From Nonomuraea pusilla (GTDB lineage: Bacteria; Actinomycetota; Actinomycetes; Streptosporangiales; Streptosporangiaceae): a stretch of 64,000 nucleotides of DNA. Position 1 is the stretch's first letter. Every line of letters begins with the position of its first letter. Where the stretch lies: positions 62,001 through 126,000 of the forward strand of contig NZ_FOBF01000016.1 in NCBI RefSeq assembly GCF_900109355.1, read 5' to 3'. The notes below the pieces were generated by a model. That model was not told the origin of the DNA. It made no database searches and saw only the letters and a program-made list of their open reading frames with translations. The position numbers were made by a program, and so were the translations under genes. This document shows, piece after piece, positions 33,771 to 41,859 of this stretch.

Positions 33771-34655
33771 ATGGCCGAGATCGTTGTCGCCGACGGTTCC
33801 TGGGGGTTCGACGGCGAGACCCTGCGTCTCGTCCCCGGCAGCGGCAAGGACGTTCACGAGCTGCGCAGGACGCTGGGCGAGCTGGTCGTGCCGCTCGAAG
33901 CCGTCGCGGGCATCGCCTTCGAGCCCTCCCGCAAGGGCGGGCACATCCGCCTGCGCCTGCGCAAGGGGGCCGATCCGCTGACCGACGCCGTGGCCGGGTC
34001 GCTCGGGCCGCCCGCCGACCCGTACCGGCTGGCGGTGCCGAAGGACCGCGCGGGGGCGGCCGAGTACTTCGCCGACGAGGTCCGCGACACCCTGCGGCTC
34101 TGGCCGCACTCCGCCACCGCCTGCGACGGCTTCCTCCTGCCCGGCCCGGCCGTGCCCGTGACGGCCACGGCGGGCGACGGCACGGCGACGTTCGACGGCG
34201 AACGCGTCCGCCTGGAGTGGACCGGCTTCGCCGCCGGCGAGAAGGAGCACGCGGGCCCGCAGGAGCTGTCGCTCAGCGAGATCGCTGGCGTGGAGTGGAA
34301 GCCGCAGTCCGGCATGGGCTACGGCACGCTGCGCTTCCGGGTGAAGGGCGAGCCGCCCGCCAGGCCGCCGCAGAAGGACCCGCACTGCGTGGCCTGGGGC
34401 ATCCAGCGCTACGGCGGCACCACCGCCCTGGTCGCGGCGGCCGTGTACGCCCGCCTGCCCCGCGACGCCCAGGAACTGCCCCCGGCCCCCGCGCCGGCGG
34501 GCACCGGAGCCGGGGTCGGCGGGTCGGGCGACGTGCACGACGCGGTGCTGCGCCGCCTCGCGGAGCTGGGCGAGCTCCACCGCAGCGGCGTCCTCACCGA
34601 CGAGGAGTTCGCCGCCGCCAAACAGGCCATGATCCGCCGCCTCCAGGACTCCTGA
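33771..34655 (+). CDS. DUF4429 and SHOCT domain protein
   Basis: A 294-residue soluble protein. Two DUF4429 units can be read: WGFDGETLRLVPGSGKDVHE to about residue 80 and TATFDGERVRLEWTGFAAGE to about residue 190. A Pro/Ala/Gly spacer follows, and a SHOCT helix pair closes the chain (LAELGELHRSGVLTDEEFAA). SHOCT modules mediate oligomerisation or membrane contacts. It starts 17 bases after the GntR stop, so may be read through from that promoter. Function unknown. Confidence 0.87.
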   Translation: MAEIVVADGSWGFDGETLRLVPGSGKDVHELRRTLGELVVPLEAVAGIAFEPSRKGGHIRLRLRKGADPLTDAVAGSLGPPADPYRLAVPKDRAGAAEYFADEVRDTLRLWPHSATACDGFLLPGPAVPVTATAGDGTATFDGERVRLEWTGFAAGEKEHAGPQELSLSEIAGVEWKPQSGMGYGTLRFRVKGEPPARPPQKDPHCVAWGIQRYGGTTALVAAAVYARLPRDAQELPPAPAPAGTGAGVGGSGDVHDAVLRRLAELGELHRSGVLTDEEFAAAKQAMIRRLQDS

Positions 34656-34899
34656 CCGAACCCCCCTACGCCCCGGACGCCCCGAACGCCCGTAGGACCC
34701 GAAAGCCGAGGACGACCCGAACAACCCGGGCGACCCGGGGCCCCGTGGGCCGGGGGGCCCGGGCGAGCATGCTGGGGACGGGGAGGATCCCGACGATCCA
34801 GGGGACCGCGGGCAACCCGGGCAACCCGCCCTCCCCCGGCGGTCGGACCCCCGGCAGTCGCAGGCTCGCCGGTTGCACGGGGCGGGTGGCGCTGTCAGG

Positions 34900-35505
34900 G
34901 TGGCCAAGGTGTCTGATCACCGGAACCATGAGTGGAACCACAACGTCCACTACCACCCGCTCGTCCTGCGCGCCCTGCCCGAGCGCTGCGAGAGCGCGCT
35001 GGACGTCGGCTGCGGCGACGGGCTGCTCGCCGCGAAGCTGGCCGCCAGGGCCGGCCACGTCACCGGCGTCGACTCCTCCCCCGAGATGATCGAGCTGGCG
35101 CGGCGGCGGCACCCCGGCGTGGAGTTCGTCCACGGTGACTTCATGTCCTGGCCCCACGGCCGCTACGACGTCGTCACGTCCGTCGCGACGATCCACCACA
35201 TGGCGTTCGACGCGGCGCTGTCGAGGATGGCCGCCGCGCTGCGCCCCGGCGGCACGCTCGTCGTCCTCGGCGTGCCCCGCACGTCGCCCGCCGACCTGCC
35301 GTACGAGCTGCTCGGCGTCCCGTACAACCGGCTGATGAAGGCGCTGCGCCGGGAGGCGCAGGCCGACGGGATGCCGGCGCGGCAGCCGGAGATGACCTGG
35401 GCCGAGGTGCGGCGGCGTGCCCGCCGCCTGCTGCCGGGGGTCCGCTGCCGCAGGCACCTGCTGTGGAGGTACTCCCTGGTCTGGTGCAGGCCCCCAGGAC
35501 GCTGA
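34900..35505 (+). CDS. Class I SAM-dependent methyltransferase
   Basis: A 201-residue methyltransferase. Motif I is ALDVGCGDGLLAAKLAARAG, followed by VTGVDSSPEMIELARRRHPG and VTSVATIHHMAFDAALSRMA. LRPGGTLVVLGVPR is the post-II strand. The C-terminal part is Arg-rich. Substrate unknown. The start is uncertain: GTG at 34900 or 34909, without strong ribosome-binding site. The preceding 240 bases hold a strong GC hairpin (about 34734-34763) but no gene. Confidence 0.85.
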   Translation: MAKVSDHRNHEWNHNVHYHPLVLRALPERCESALDVGCGDGLLAAKLAARAGHVTGVDSSPEMIELARRRHPGVEFVHGDFMSWPHGRYDVVTSVATIHHMAFDAALSRMAAALRPGGTLVVLGVPRTSPADLPYELLGVPYNRLMKALRREAQADGMPARQPEMTWAEVRRRARRLLPGVRCRRHLLWRYSLVWCRPPGR

Positions 35506-35574
35506 GAGCGGCCGACGCCGCGACCCGGCGCGACCGGGCTCGGAACGCGACCCGGCTCGGAAGGGCGTGGGCCG

Positions 35575-36210
35575 TCACCACGGGCGGCGGGAGGGCGGCA
35601 GCAGGGCGGCCCTGCCCAGCAGCCAGTCGGCGAGCCCGTCGCGTTCGACGACGATGAGCGGCTGCCGGGCCGCGGCCGCCTCCGTCCTGGCCTGCCGGGT
35701 GAGATGACCGCTGGTGACCAGGACGCCGGTGTGCCCGGCGAAGGTGTTGGCCAGCGCCCCGAGGAAGTTGCGCACCTCGGGTGCCCCCACCTTCCTGGTG
35801 TACCGCTTGCACTGGATGGCGTACCGGCCGCGCCCAGGGGCGACGGCCACGATGTCCACCCCGAGGTCGCCGCTGCCGCCTCGCTGGGTCACCTGGCGGA
35901 ACCCGTCGGCGCGTAACCGCTCGGCGACGAGCTGTTCGAACTGGCCTCCGGTGAGCCGGTCGACCTGCTCCAGCCGGGCGTTGGCGGCCAGGAAGCGCGC
36001 CCGCCGCGCCTCGATCAGCCGGACCCGCAGGACGAGCCCGCCGGCCAGCCCGGCCGCGAGCAGGGCGGCGACGGCCGCCGCCCAGCCGGGATGGGCCTGG
36101 ACGAACTCGACCACCGCCGCGGCCAGCGCGACGGCGCACCCCACCAGCGCCGGGAGCAGGACGCGCGGCTTGTCGCGCCTGCTCCGGCGGCCGTTCCCTC
36201 GCCTCGCCAC
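35575..36210 (-). CDS. Membrane-anchored Mrr-like restriction endonuclease-fold protein
   Basis: A 211-residue protein. Two hydrophobic helices (LLPALVGCAVALAAAVVEFV and AAAVAALLAAGLAGGLVLRV) precede a Mrr_cat-type nuclease domain. The catalytic pattern is D in GSGDLGVDIVAV and QCK in YAIQCKRYTRKVG; the helix GGQFEQLVAERLRADGFRQV is the typical lead-in. Orphan Mrr-like proteins may act on modified or damaged DNA. No methylase or helicase is adjacent. GTG at 36210 follows GGGGAGGGG. Confidence 0.88.
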   Translation of the reverse strand: MARRGNGRRSRRDKPRVLLPALVGCAVALAAAVVEFVQAHPGWAAAVAALLAAGLAGGLVLRVRLIEARRARFLAANARLEQVDRLTGGQFEQLVAERLRADGFRQVTQRGGSGDLGVDIVAVAPGRGRYAIQCKRYTRKVGAPEVRNFLGALANTFAGHTGVLVTSGHLTRQARTEAAAARQPLIVVERDGLADWLLGRAALLPPSRRPW

Positions 36211-36361
36211 GGACCCCTCCCCGGAGAATGACGGCGTCGAGGACGAGTGTGAACGCGACGACCGACAGAAAAGCGGAGACTCCGGCCCGGCGGCGCCGGA
36301 CGGGGGGCCCGCGGCGGCGCGCCGAACCGCCACGGGGCTCGGGAGCTTCCTGGAGCGGCCG

Positions 36362-36877
36362 TCACTTCCCGGTGGGGAACGTCGCGGGGAAGGAGGGCGC
36401 GGGGTCGTTCGTCCTCGGGTCGTTGACCACCATGCCGAGTGCCGCGCCCGTGACCCCGCCCAGCGCCAGCGCCACGATCAGCGCGCCTGCCGCGAGCAGC
36501 GCGAACACCGCCGTCCCCGGCCGGCGGCGGGAGACCTCCGGCGCGGGAGGGGAAGTGTGGAGACCGGACGGTCCGGGGTGGTAGGGCGGCGACTGCGGCT
36601 GGCCCGCATGCGGCTGACCCGGCTGGGCCGCATACTGCTGACCCGGCTGGGGCGCGTACGGCTGGCCCGCCTGCGGCCAGGGCGGCTGCGGGCCGGGCGG
36701 CTGGGGCGGCCACTGGGCGGGTGGCCGGCCCGCCGCGTGATCGGAAGGCTGCGGCGGGGCGGGGTGGTGCTGCGGCGGCGGCCCGGGAGGCGGCGGGGCC
36801 TGCACCGGCTGCCAGGCGGCGCCGTCCCACCAGAACCTGCCGTCGGGAGAGTACGGCCCGCCGGATTGATCCGCCAT
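36362..36877 (-). CDS. Pro/Gln-rich DUF2510-like single-pass membrane protein
   Basis: A 171-residue protein. The N-terminus (PYSPDGRFWWDGAAWQPV) resembles the W-D-G-x-x-W core of DUF2510. Residues 25-110 are Pro/Gln-rich with GQPYAPQP-type repeats. One transmembrane helix (AVFALLAAGALIVALALGGV) follows, and a short outside tail with TNDPAPSFPATFPTGK. Such proteins are frequent in actinomycetes and mostly uncharacterised. Confidence 0.78.
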   Translation of the reverse strand: MADQSGGPYSPDGRFWWDGAAWQPVQAPPPPGPPPQHHPAPPQPSDHAAGRPPAQWPPQPPGPQPPWPQAGQPYAPQPGQQYAAQPGQPHAGQPQSPPYHPGPSGLHTSPPAPEVSRRRPGTAVFALLAAGALIVALALGGVTGAALGMVVNDPRTNDPAPSFPATFPTGK

Positions 36878-36882
36878 CGCTG

Positions 36883-37446
36883 TCAGTACCTCCGCTTCAT
36901 CGTGAGGTCGATGCTCTGCGCGTTCCGCTGCAGCACGTACTCCCAGCCGAGGACGTAGGTCACGTCCTTCTCCGCTCGGACCCCTTCGGCCAGCCAGTCG
37001 TTGACCTTCTTGACCGTCGTAGGGTCGTCACGGTGCGGCATGGTCGCAAACCATGACATATAGCCCACATCAGCCCCGACCGAGGTGTTGCCGTCCGGGT
37101 TCCGGATCTTGAGCTTGACCTTGCTGATGTAGTCGTAGACGTTCAGGGCGGCGGCCGGCCGGTAGAGCACCGCCTCGAACCGCACGTCACCGACCCTCAG
37201 GTCACAGGACCAGAAGAGTCTCTCGTCCGCGCACGAGTGCCCCCGGCCCTTCAACGCCTCGACGACAGTGGTGATCTTGAGGCCGGGAACGCAGTCGTGG
37301 CCGCAGTAACTCAGGTCCTCTCTGCGGGCGTCGCTCATGACCACGTAACCGCCCACGCCGGCGAGCAGGAAGAGCACCAGGCCGATCGCCCCGACGACGA
37401 TCAGGCGCGAGCCACGGCGAGCCGGTGCTCCTGACGTGTGCTCCAC
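36883..37446 (-). CDS. Hypothetical single-pass membrane protein with extracytoplasmic domain
   Basis: A 187-residue protein with a basic N-terminus, one helix (IVVGAIGLVLFLLAGVGGYV) and an outside domain of about 135 residues. That domain has four Cys (YCGHDC and CADERLFWSC), perhaps two disulfides. No family recognised. AGGGAGGCG directly precedes GTG 37446. It ends five bases before the DUF2510-like gene starts, so the pair is probably an operon. Confidence 0.75.
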   Translation of the reverse strand: MEHTSGAPARRGSRLIVVGAIGLVLFLLAGVGGYVVMSDARREDLSYCGHDCVPGLKITTVVEALKGRGHSCADERLFWSCDLRVGDVRFEAVLYRPAAALNVYDYISKVKLKIRNPDGNTSVGADVGYMSWFATMPHRDDPTTVKKVNDWLAEGVRAEKDVTYVLGWEYVLQRNAQSIDLTMKRRY

Positions 37447-37578
37447 CGCCGCCTCCCTGCCGCTGGGCCGCCGGGCGCACCCGATCACCTGTCCGTGAGC
37501 GGCGAAAAGCCCGAGTCGGTGGATTATAAGCAGGACGTGATGGTTCCGCATGGGCCGTGCATGTGAGGCACATGAAGA

Positions 37579-37609
37579 AAGCCCAGGCCGGGTGTGCCGA
37601 CCTGGGCTT
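37579..37609 (-). terminator. Terminator after tRNA-Lys
   Basis: On the minus strand, AAGCCCAGG and CCTGGGCTT (9 bp, forward 37601-37609 and 37579-37587) flank a 13-base loop and are followed by TCTTC. It sits six bases beyond the tRNA CCA end. Confidence 0.8.
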
Positions 37610-37614
37610 CTCGC

Positions 37615-37691
37615 TGGTGCGCCGCCAGGGACTCGAACCCCGGACCCGCTGATTAAGAGTCAGCTGCTCTGACCAACTGAGCTAGCGGCGC
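37615..37691 (-). tRNA. tRNA-Lys (anticodon CTT), CCA encoded
   Basis: The 7-bp acceptor GCGCCGC pairs with GCGGCGC (forward 37619-37625). The D-arm GCTCAGTTGGTCAGAGC, anticodon stem GCTGA/TCAGC with loop CTCTTAA, and T-arm with GGTTCGAGTCC are intact. The loop gives anticodon CTT, reading AAG. Discriminator A is followed by an encoded CCA. Confidence 0.96.
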
Positions 37692-37754
37692 AACAGGTGT
37701 AACTGTATCAGCCGCCGGGCAGTGCCCGCACATCGAGCGGAGTCCGGGACGCGA

Positions 37755-38678
37755 TCAGCCGAGCCTGGCGGCCAGCCCCTCGTACGCGCCCAGCATGAGG
37801 TCCCAGAACCCCTTCACGTCCAGAGCGGTCGCGACCAGGGCGTTCGTACCCTCGGGGGTCGCCTTGAAGTCGGTCACGGTCATGCCTCGGGTGTAGGTCC
37901 CGGCCGTCTCCACGTTCACGACGGCGGGCGCGAGGGTGAACAGCGACGGGTCGAGCACGTACGCCACGGCGCACGCGTCGTGGATGGCGGGCCCGCCTTC
38001 GGCCGTGACCACGCCGTACGAGGTGGCGCCGGGCACCAGCAGCTCGGCCAGCCGCCCGAGCGGGCGCATGCGGTCGAGCACGTCGGCCGTCACCAGGGCC
38101 GACAGGGTGACGTCCAGGCCCATCTGCTTGACCGTCCACCCGGCCTCGAAGACGATCGCGGCGGCCTCGGGGTCGGCGAGCATGTTGAACTCGGCGGCCG
38201 GGTTGTGGTTCCCCCGGCTGAAGGAGCCGCCCATGATGACGATGTCGCGTGCCCACGTCACGACGCGCGGCTCGCGGCGTACGGCCATGGCGACGTTCGA
38301 CAGCGGGCCGATGGCGACCAGGGTGATCTCGCCGGGGGCGGCGGCGAGGGTCTCGACGATGAAGTCCACGGCGTGGCCGGGCGAGGGGCCGCGCGTGGGC
38401 GCGGGCAGCACGACGTCGCCGAGGCCGGTGGCGCCGTGGACGTGGTCGGCGCGGACGGTCCTGTGCAGCAGCGCCCCCGCCATGCCGGGCGTCACGGGCA
38501 CGTCGCCGAGCTGGAGGAACTCGCGCAGGGCCAGGGCGTTGGCGGTGGTCAGCGAGAGGTCGACGTTCCCGCCGACGGTGGTGACGCCCACGAGGTCGAG
38601 CGAAGGGGATCCGGCCGCGAGGGCCAGGGCGAGCGCGTCGTCGATGCCGGGGTCGCAGTCGATGAGGACTTTCTTCAC
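37755..38678 (-). CDS. Nucleoside hydrolase
   Basis: A 307-residue inosine-uridine preferring nucleoside hydrolase-type enzyme, which splits nucleosides into base and ribose. The Ca-binding signature is VLIDCDPGIDDALALALAAG at the N-terminus, with VGVTTVGGNV, AIGPLSNVAMAV and IVIMGGSFSRGNHNPAAEFN further on. Upstream sequence in frame is low-complexity repeat, so I take GTG at 38678, matching family starts. No Shine-Dalgarno is present; a TATTGT box eight bases upstream suggests a leaderless mRNA. Confidence 0.9.
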   Translation of the reverse strand: MKKVLIDCDPGIDDALALALAAGSPSLDLVGVTTVGGNVDLSLTTANALALREFLQLGDVPVTPGMAGALLHRTVRADHVHGATGLGDVVLPAPTRGPSPGHAVDFIVETLAAAPGEITLVAIGPLSNVAMAVRREPRVVTWARDIVIMGGSFSRGNHNPAAEFNMLADPEAAAIVFEAGWTVKQMGLDVTLSALVTADVLDRMRPLGRLAELLVPGATSYGVVTAEGGPAIHDACAVAYVLDPSLFTLAPAVVNVETAGTYTRGMTVTDFKATPEGTNALVATALDVKGFWDLMLGAYEGLAARLG

Positions 38679-38686
38679 AAACCCGA

Positions 38687-38692
38687 ACAATA
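38687..38692 (-). promoter_or_regulatory. Possible -10 box for leaderless nucleoside hydrolase gene
   Basis: TATTGT on the minus strand ends eight bases before the GTG start. No clear -35 element is seen. Confidence 0.35.
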
Positions 38693-38747
38693 CGTTGGCC
38701 AGAAGAGAATCGGGTGGGGCGGGTTCCCTTCGACCACGCGGCCCGAC

Positions 38748-38981
38748 CGGTGTCGGAGGCACGTTCCCCGAGCGGTGTCGGAGGCAGGTTCCCCGAGCGG
38801 TGTCGGAGGCTGGTTCCCCGAGCGCCCGAACCTCCGATCGGTGTCCGGGGCTGGTTCCCCACGCGCCCGGACGGGTCCCGGCCGGTGTCCGGGCATGGAT
38901 CGGGGCCGGGCAGTTCCCCCAAATCTGCCCGACCCCGATCATCGGCGGTCCAGGCCGGTGTCTTCCCCCAAAAACACCGGC
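38748..38981. repeat. Repeat and hairpin tract in 440-base intergenic region
   Basis: Three 25-bp units (38748, 38773, 38798; core CGGTGTCGGAGGC then GTTCCCCGAG) are followed by diverged copies near 38839, 38883 and 38956, all starting CGGTGTC. Two stem-loops follow: 38898-38940 (16-bp arms, one mismatch) and 38954-38981 (8-bp arms). Their loops share TTCCCCCAAA. The rest of the gap (38982-39120) shows nothing certain. Confidence 0.85.
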
Positions 38982-39120
38982 GGTCCCGCACTGTGCGGAC
39001 TGCGGTCCCCCTCCGCGTCCGCATCGGTGAAGGTCTGTCGGTCGTGTTGACCTGCTACAACGCTACCGAGACGAATGCAACGGTCGCGTCATAACGGGGT
39101 CGAATATCTGTTTAATCCGA

Positions 39121-39513
39121 CTACGGAAGTTCCAAACGGACCTCCGTGCCCTCCTGGAGCGACCGGCTGACCGTGCAGTACTTCTCGTGCACGCGCTGGG
39201 CCACCGCCCGGTACACCTCGTCCGCCTCCTCCGAGGGCAGTTCCACGTCGTACGTGACCGTGACCGGCCCGAGCCGGTCCGGCTCGACCTTCTCCGCCTC
39301 GACCGTCATCGCGAGCCGGACGAGCCGGTGCCCGCGCTTGGCGGTGAGCGGTTCGACGGTCACGATGTTGCAGCCGCCCACGGCGGCCAGCAGCAACTCG
39401 ACCGGCGTGAACACGCCTTCCTCGTCGCCGCCTCCCATGCGCACCTCGGCGCCGCGGGCGTTGGTCGCCCGGAATCCACCGTCTTCGGTCCGCTCAACTC
39501 GCACGTTAGCCAT
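39121..39513 (-). CDS. OsmC/Ohr family peroxiredoxin-like protein
   Basis: A 130-residue OsmC-fold protein. Both redox Cys positions are present: VGGCNIVTVEPLTAKRG and HEKYCTVSRSL. The family reduces organic peroxides with thiol cofactors. It is likely a general OsmC rather than Ohr. ATG at 39513; transcribed away from the neighbouring reductase-like gene. Confidence 0.88.
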   Translation of the reverse strand: MANVRVERTEDGGFRATNARGAEVRMGGGDEEGVFTPVELLLAAVGGCNIVTVEPLTAKRGHRLVRLAMTVEAEKVEPDRLGPVTVTYDVELPSEEADEVYRAVAQRVHEKYCTVSRSLQEGTEVRLELP

Positions 39514-39556
39514 GTTTCAGACTTTACTCAGGAAGCTCTAATGTTCCTTCAGCATC

Positions 39557-40285
39557 GTGGAGGACATGGCAAGCGAGACGAGAGCGCATCAAGGTCCCGT
39601 TCTCTTCTGGTGCGGGGTGGCGGTCGCCGAGTTCGGCACGGTGCAGCCGTCGTTCGGCTATCCGTGGCATCCCACCGCCTACGCCGGCGCCGCCCTGCTC
39701 GTGGCACTCGGCCTGACCACCGTCAAGGCGGCCGAGCTCCTGCCGACCGAGCAGGCCAGGCAGCGGCTGCGGCTCGCCGGGTACCTGGCGGGCGCGCTGC
39801 TGGTGGCGCATCAGTTCAGCTCCACCGCGTACGTCACCAGCGTGAGCCGGGCCGCTTCGCTCCTCCTGTACGCGGCGGCGGCCGTCATGGCCGTCCTCAG
39901 CCACACCGCCCCGTCCAGGGCCAGGGGCTCGCTGCTCATCGCCACCGGCGTCGAGCCGTCCGCCCTGCGCGAGCGGCTGCGCGGCGCCGATCACGGCGGG
40001 GGCGGCGGCGACACGGTCGCGGTCTACAGGACCGACCGCGTCACCGACGAGCTGCGCGAGCTGGAGTCCAGGTACGGCGTCATCCTCGTCGTGGGCGAGG
40101 AGCACGACCCTCGGGCCAAGGAGCAGGTGAGCGCGTCCGGGCTGAGCCGCCGGGTCCCTGACATCGCCGAGCGGGAGGTCGTCGTCGCAGGTCCGCGCCA
40201 CTTCCAGCGGTACGTGCGCGGCGCCCTGTCACGCCTCGCCGTCCCGAGGTCACAGATCCGCTTCAAATCCCAGCAAAAGGTTTAG
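39557..40285 (+). CDS. Membrane protein with C-terminal ferredoxin-reductase-like NAD domain
   Basis: A 242-residue protein with four hydrophobic segments in residues 12-122 (for example PTAYAGAALLVALGLTTV and ASLLLYAAAAVMAVLSHTA). Residues about 125-242 follow the NAD(P)-binding domain of FNR-type reductases: LLIATGVEPSALRERL at the nucleotide loop, VAVYRTDRVTDELRELES, and the end SRRVPDIAEREVVVAGPRHF. The Gly-rich loop and CGP motif are altered, and no FAD-binding domain is present. Start is GTG 39557 or ATG 39566; GGAGG lies awkwardly between them. ApbE follows after 49 bases. Confidence 0.75.
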   Translation: MEDMASETRAHQGPVLFWCGVAVAEFGTVQPSFGYPWHPTAYAGAALLVALGLTTVKAAELLPTEQARQRLRLAGYLAGALLVAHQFSSTAYVTSVSRAASLLLYAAAAVMAVLSHTAPSRARGSLLIATGVEPSALRERLRGADHGGGGGDTVAVYRTDRVTDELRELESRYGVILVVGEEHDPRAKEQVSASGLSRRVPDIAEREVVVAGPRHFQRYVRGALSRLAVPRSQIRFKSQQKV

Positions 40286-40334
40286 CCTCACATTACGGCC
40301 GACGTGGGACGGTGGGCTCGGACAAGGAGGCAAG

Positions 40335-41096
40335 GTGACGACTTTCCCGGGAAGCGCCCGTGTCGAGACGGTCATGGGCACGCCGGTCAGCGTTGACATC
40401 CGTACGGCTCTGCCCGCACGAGAACTGACCCCTCTGCTCGACGACGCCTTCGCCTGGCTGCGCTGGGTGGACGACACCTTCAGCCCGGCCAGGGAGGACA
40501 GCCAGATCCGCCGGCTCAACCGAGGCCAGACCATCAGGCAGATCCCCGAGATCATCGAGGTGCTGCACCGCTGCGACGAGCTCCGCGAGGCCACCGGGGG
40601 CTGGTTCGACGCCAGGATCAACGGCGTGATCGACCCGTCCGGCTACATCAAGGGCTGGGCGCTGGAGCGGCTGTCACGCGCCCTGTCGCAGGCCGGCGCC
40701 GTCGACCACCGCATCACCGCGGGCGGCGACATCCGGGTGCGCGGCTCAGTGGCTCCGGGAAGGCGCTGGCGGGTGCCGCTCCGCGACCCGCGCACGGGCG
40801 CCGTCCGCAAGGTCGTCGCCGCCCACGACCTCGGCATCGCCACCTCGGGCGGCTCGCCCGTCGTGAACCCGCTCACCGGGCAGCGCCGCCGCGGCCTCGG
40901 CTCCGTGACCGTGCTCGGCCCCGACCTGGGCGTGGCCGACGCGTACGCCACCGCCATGTACGCCATGGGCCCCGCCCTGGCCAGGCGGTTCGCCAAGCGA
41001 CTGGCCGACGAGGGGCCGTACAGGACGCTGATCGTGAGCCTCGACGGCCAGGAGGTCGCCGAGTACGGCGGCGCGGAGACCCGCCTCGCCGGCTGA
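40335..41096 (+). CDS. apbE: FAD:protein FMN transferase (ApbE)
   Basis: A 253-residue ApbE-family enzyme, which attaches FMN to Thr/Ser of target flavoproteins at the membrane. Family blocks are VMGTPVSVDI, LRWVDDTFSPAREDSQIRRL, GVIDPSGYIKGWALERL, AGGDIRVRG and IATSGGSP followed by NPLTGQ. No signal peptide is seen. AAGGAGG ends four bases before GTG 40335. No obvious FMN-binding target protein is encoded nearby. Confidence 0.9.
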   Translation: MTTFPGSARVETVMGTPVSVDIRTALPARELTPLLDDAFAWLRWVDDTFSPAREDSQIRRLNRGQTIRQIPEIIEVLHRCDELREATGGWFDARINGVIDPSGYIKGWALERLSRALSQAGAVDHRITAGGDIRVRGSVAPGRRWRVPLRDPRTGAVRKVVAAHDLGIATSGGSPVVNPLTGQRRRGLGSVTVLGPDLGVADAYATAMYAMGPALARRFAKRLADEGPYRTLIVSLDGQEVAEYGGAETRLAG

Positions 41097-41099
41097 GGG

Positions 41100-41375
41100 T
41101 CAGGCGTCGGGGTGGGCGCGCAGGTACTCCACGTAGATGGGGCGCAGCGCCTCGCCCAGGTCGCCCTCGCCCGAGGCGATGGCGTCGCTGAGCAGCGCCG
41201 AGACGCGGCTGAGGTCGTTGGCGGTCTCGTTGTCGTGACCGCTGGCGGCCTCGGCGGCCGGGATCACCTTCAGCAGGTTCCACAGGAATCCCAGGTCGCC
41301 GTGGTGAACCGCGTAGCGCACCGCGCGGTCGTGCAGCTCGCTCGCCGGCAACGACTCAAGCCCGTTAGCGTCCAT
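41100..41375 (-). CDS. Small conserved-looking hypothetical protein
   Basis: A 91-residue acidic, helical protein (MDANGLESLPASELHDRAVR then HGDLGFLWNLLKVIPAAEAA). GGGAGGGAG precedes the ATG at 41375. No family or catalytic motif is recognised. It converges with apbE, separated by three bases. Confidence 0.7.
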   Translation of the reverse strand: MDANGLESLPASELHDRAVRYAVHHGDLGFLWNLLKVIPAAEAASGHDNETANDLSRVSALLSDAIASGEGDLGEALRPIYVEYLRAHPDA

Positions 41376-41471
41376 GTCGCTCCCTCCCAGCACGCCCCTT
41401 CCCCGCGCCGGACCGCCTGTAACGCCGCCGTCCCATCGCACCCGGCTGCGCAAAGTGGAAGTATCACAAGC

Positions 41472-41852
41472 GTGAAGTTCATCATCAGAACCCTCGCGGC
41501 CGCGGTCGCCCTGTGGGTGGCCGTGCAGGTCGTCCCGGGCATCGAGGTCAACACCTCCTCCGGCGGCGCCACGTACTGGGGCGTCCTGCTGCTCGTGGCC
41601 CTGATCTTCGGCCTGGTCAACGCCATCGTGAAGCCGATCGTCAAGGCGCTCGGCTGCGCGATCATCGTCCTGACGCTCGGGCTGTTCCTCCTCGTCATCA
41701 ACGCGGCCATGCTGCTGCTGACGAGCTGGATCTCCGGCCAGCTCGACATCCCCTTCCACGTCGCCGACTTCTACCCCGCCGCCTTCTGGGGCGCGATCAT
41801 CATCAGTGTCGTGAGCTGGCTGCTCGGCCTGATCCTCCCGGACGGCGACTGA
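41472..41852 (+). CDS. Phage holin family (Phage_holin_4_2) membrane protein
   Basis: A 126-residue protein with four hydrophobic helices. VKFIIRTLAAAVALWVAVQV opens it, followed by LVALIFGLVNAIVKPIVKAL, the diagnostic FGLxNAxVxPxV block of this family, and LTLGLFLLVINAAMLLLTSW. Despite the name these are chromosomal proteins of unknown function, and no phage genes are nearby. Start is GTG 41472. Confidence 0.9.
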   Translation: MKFIIRTLAAAVALWVAVQVVPGIEVNTSSGGATYWGVLLLVALIFGLVNAIVKPIVKALGCAIIVLTLGLFLLVINAAMLLLTSWISGQLDIPFHVADFYPAAFWGAIIISVVSWLLGLILPDGD

Positions 41853-41859
41853 CCTCCCC

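Noticed and set aside
34734..34763. Terminator between DUF4429 and methyltransferase genes
   Set aside because: The GC hairpin has a bulge and no U-run, so I left it as a note only.
38748..38822. CRISPR-like array
   Set aside because: Units abut with no unique spacers, there are only three good copies, and no cas genes are present.
37722..39050. 442-codon plus-strand frame across nucleoside hydrolase and the repeat tract
   Set aside because: Antisense to nucleoside hydrolase; the 3' part simply translates the 25-bp repeats.
41472..41852. Prophage remnant suggested by the holin family name
   Set aside because: Phage_holin_4_2 proteins are ordinary chromosomal membrane proteins, and no other phage gene lies nearby.
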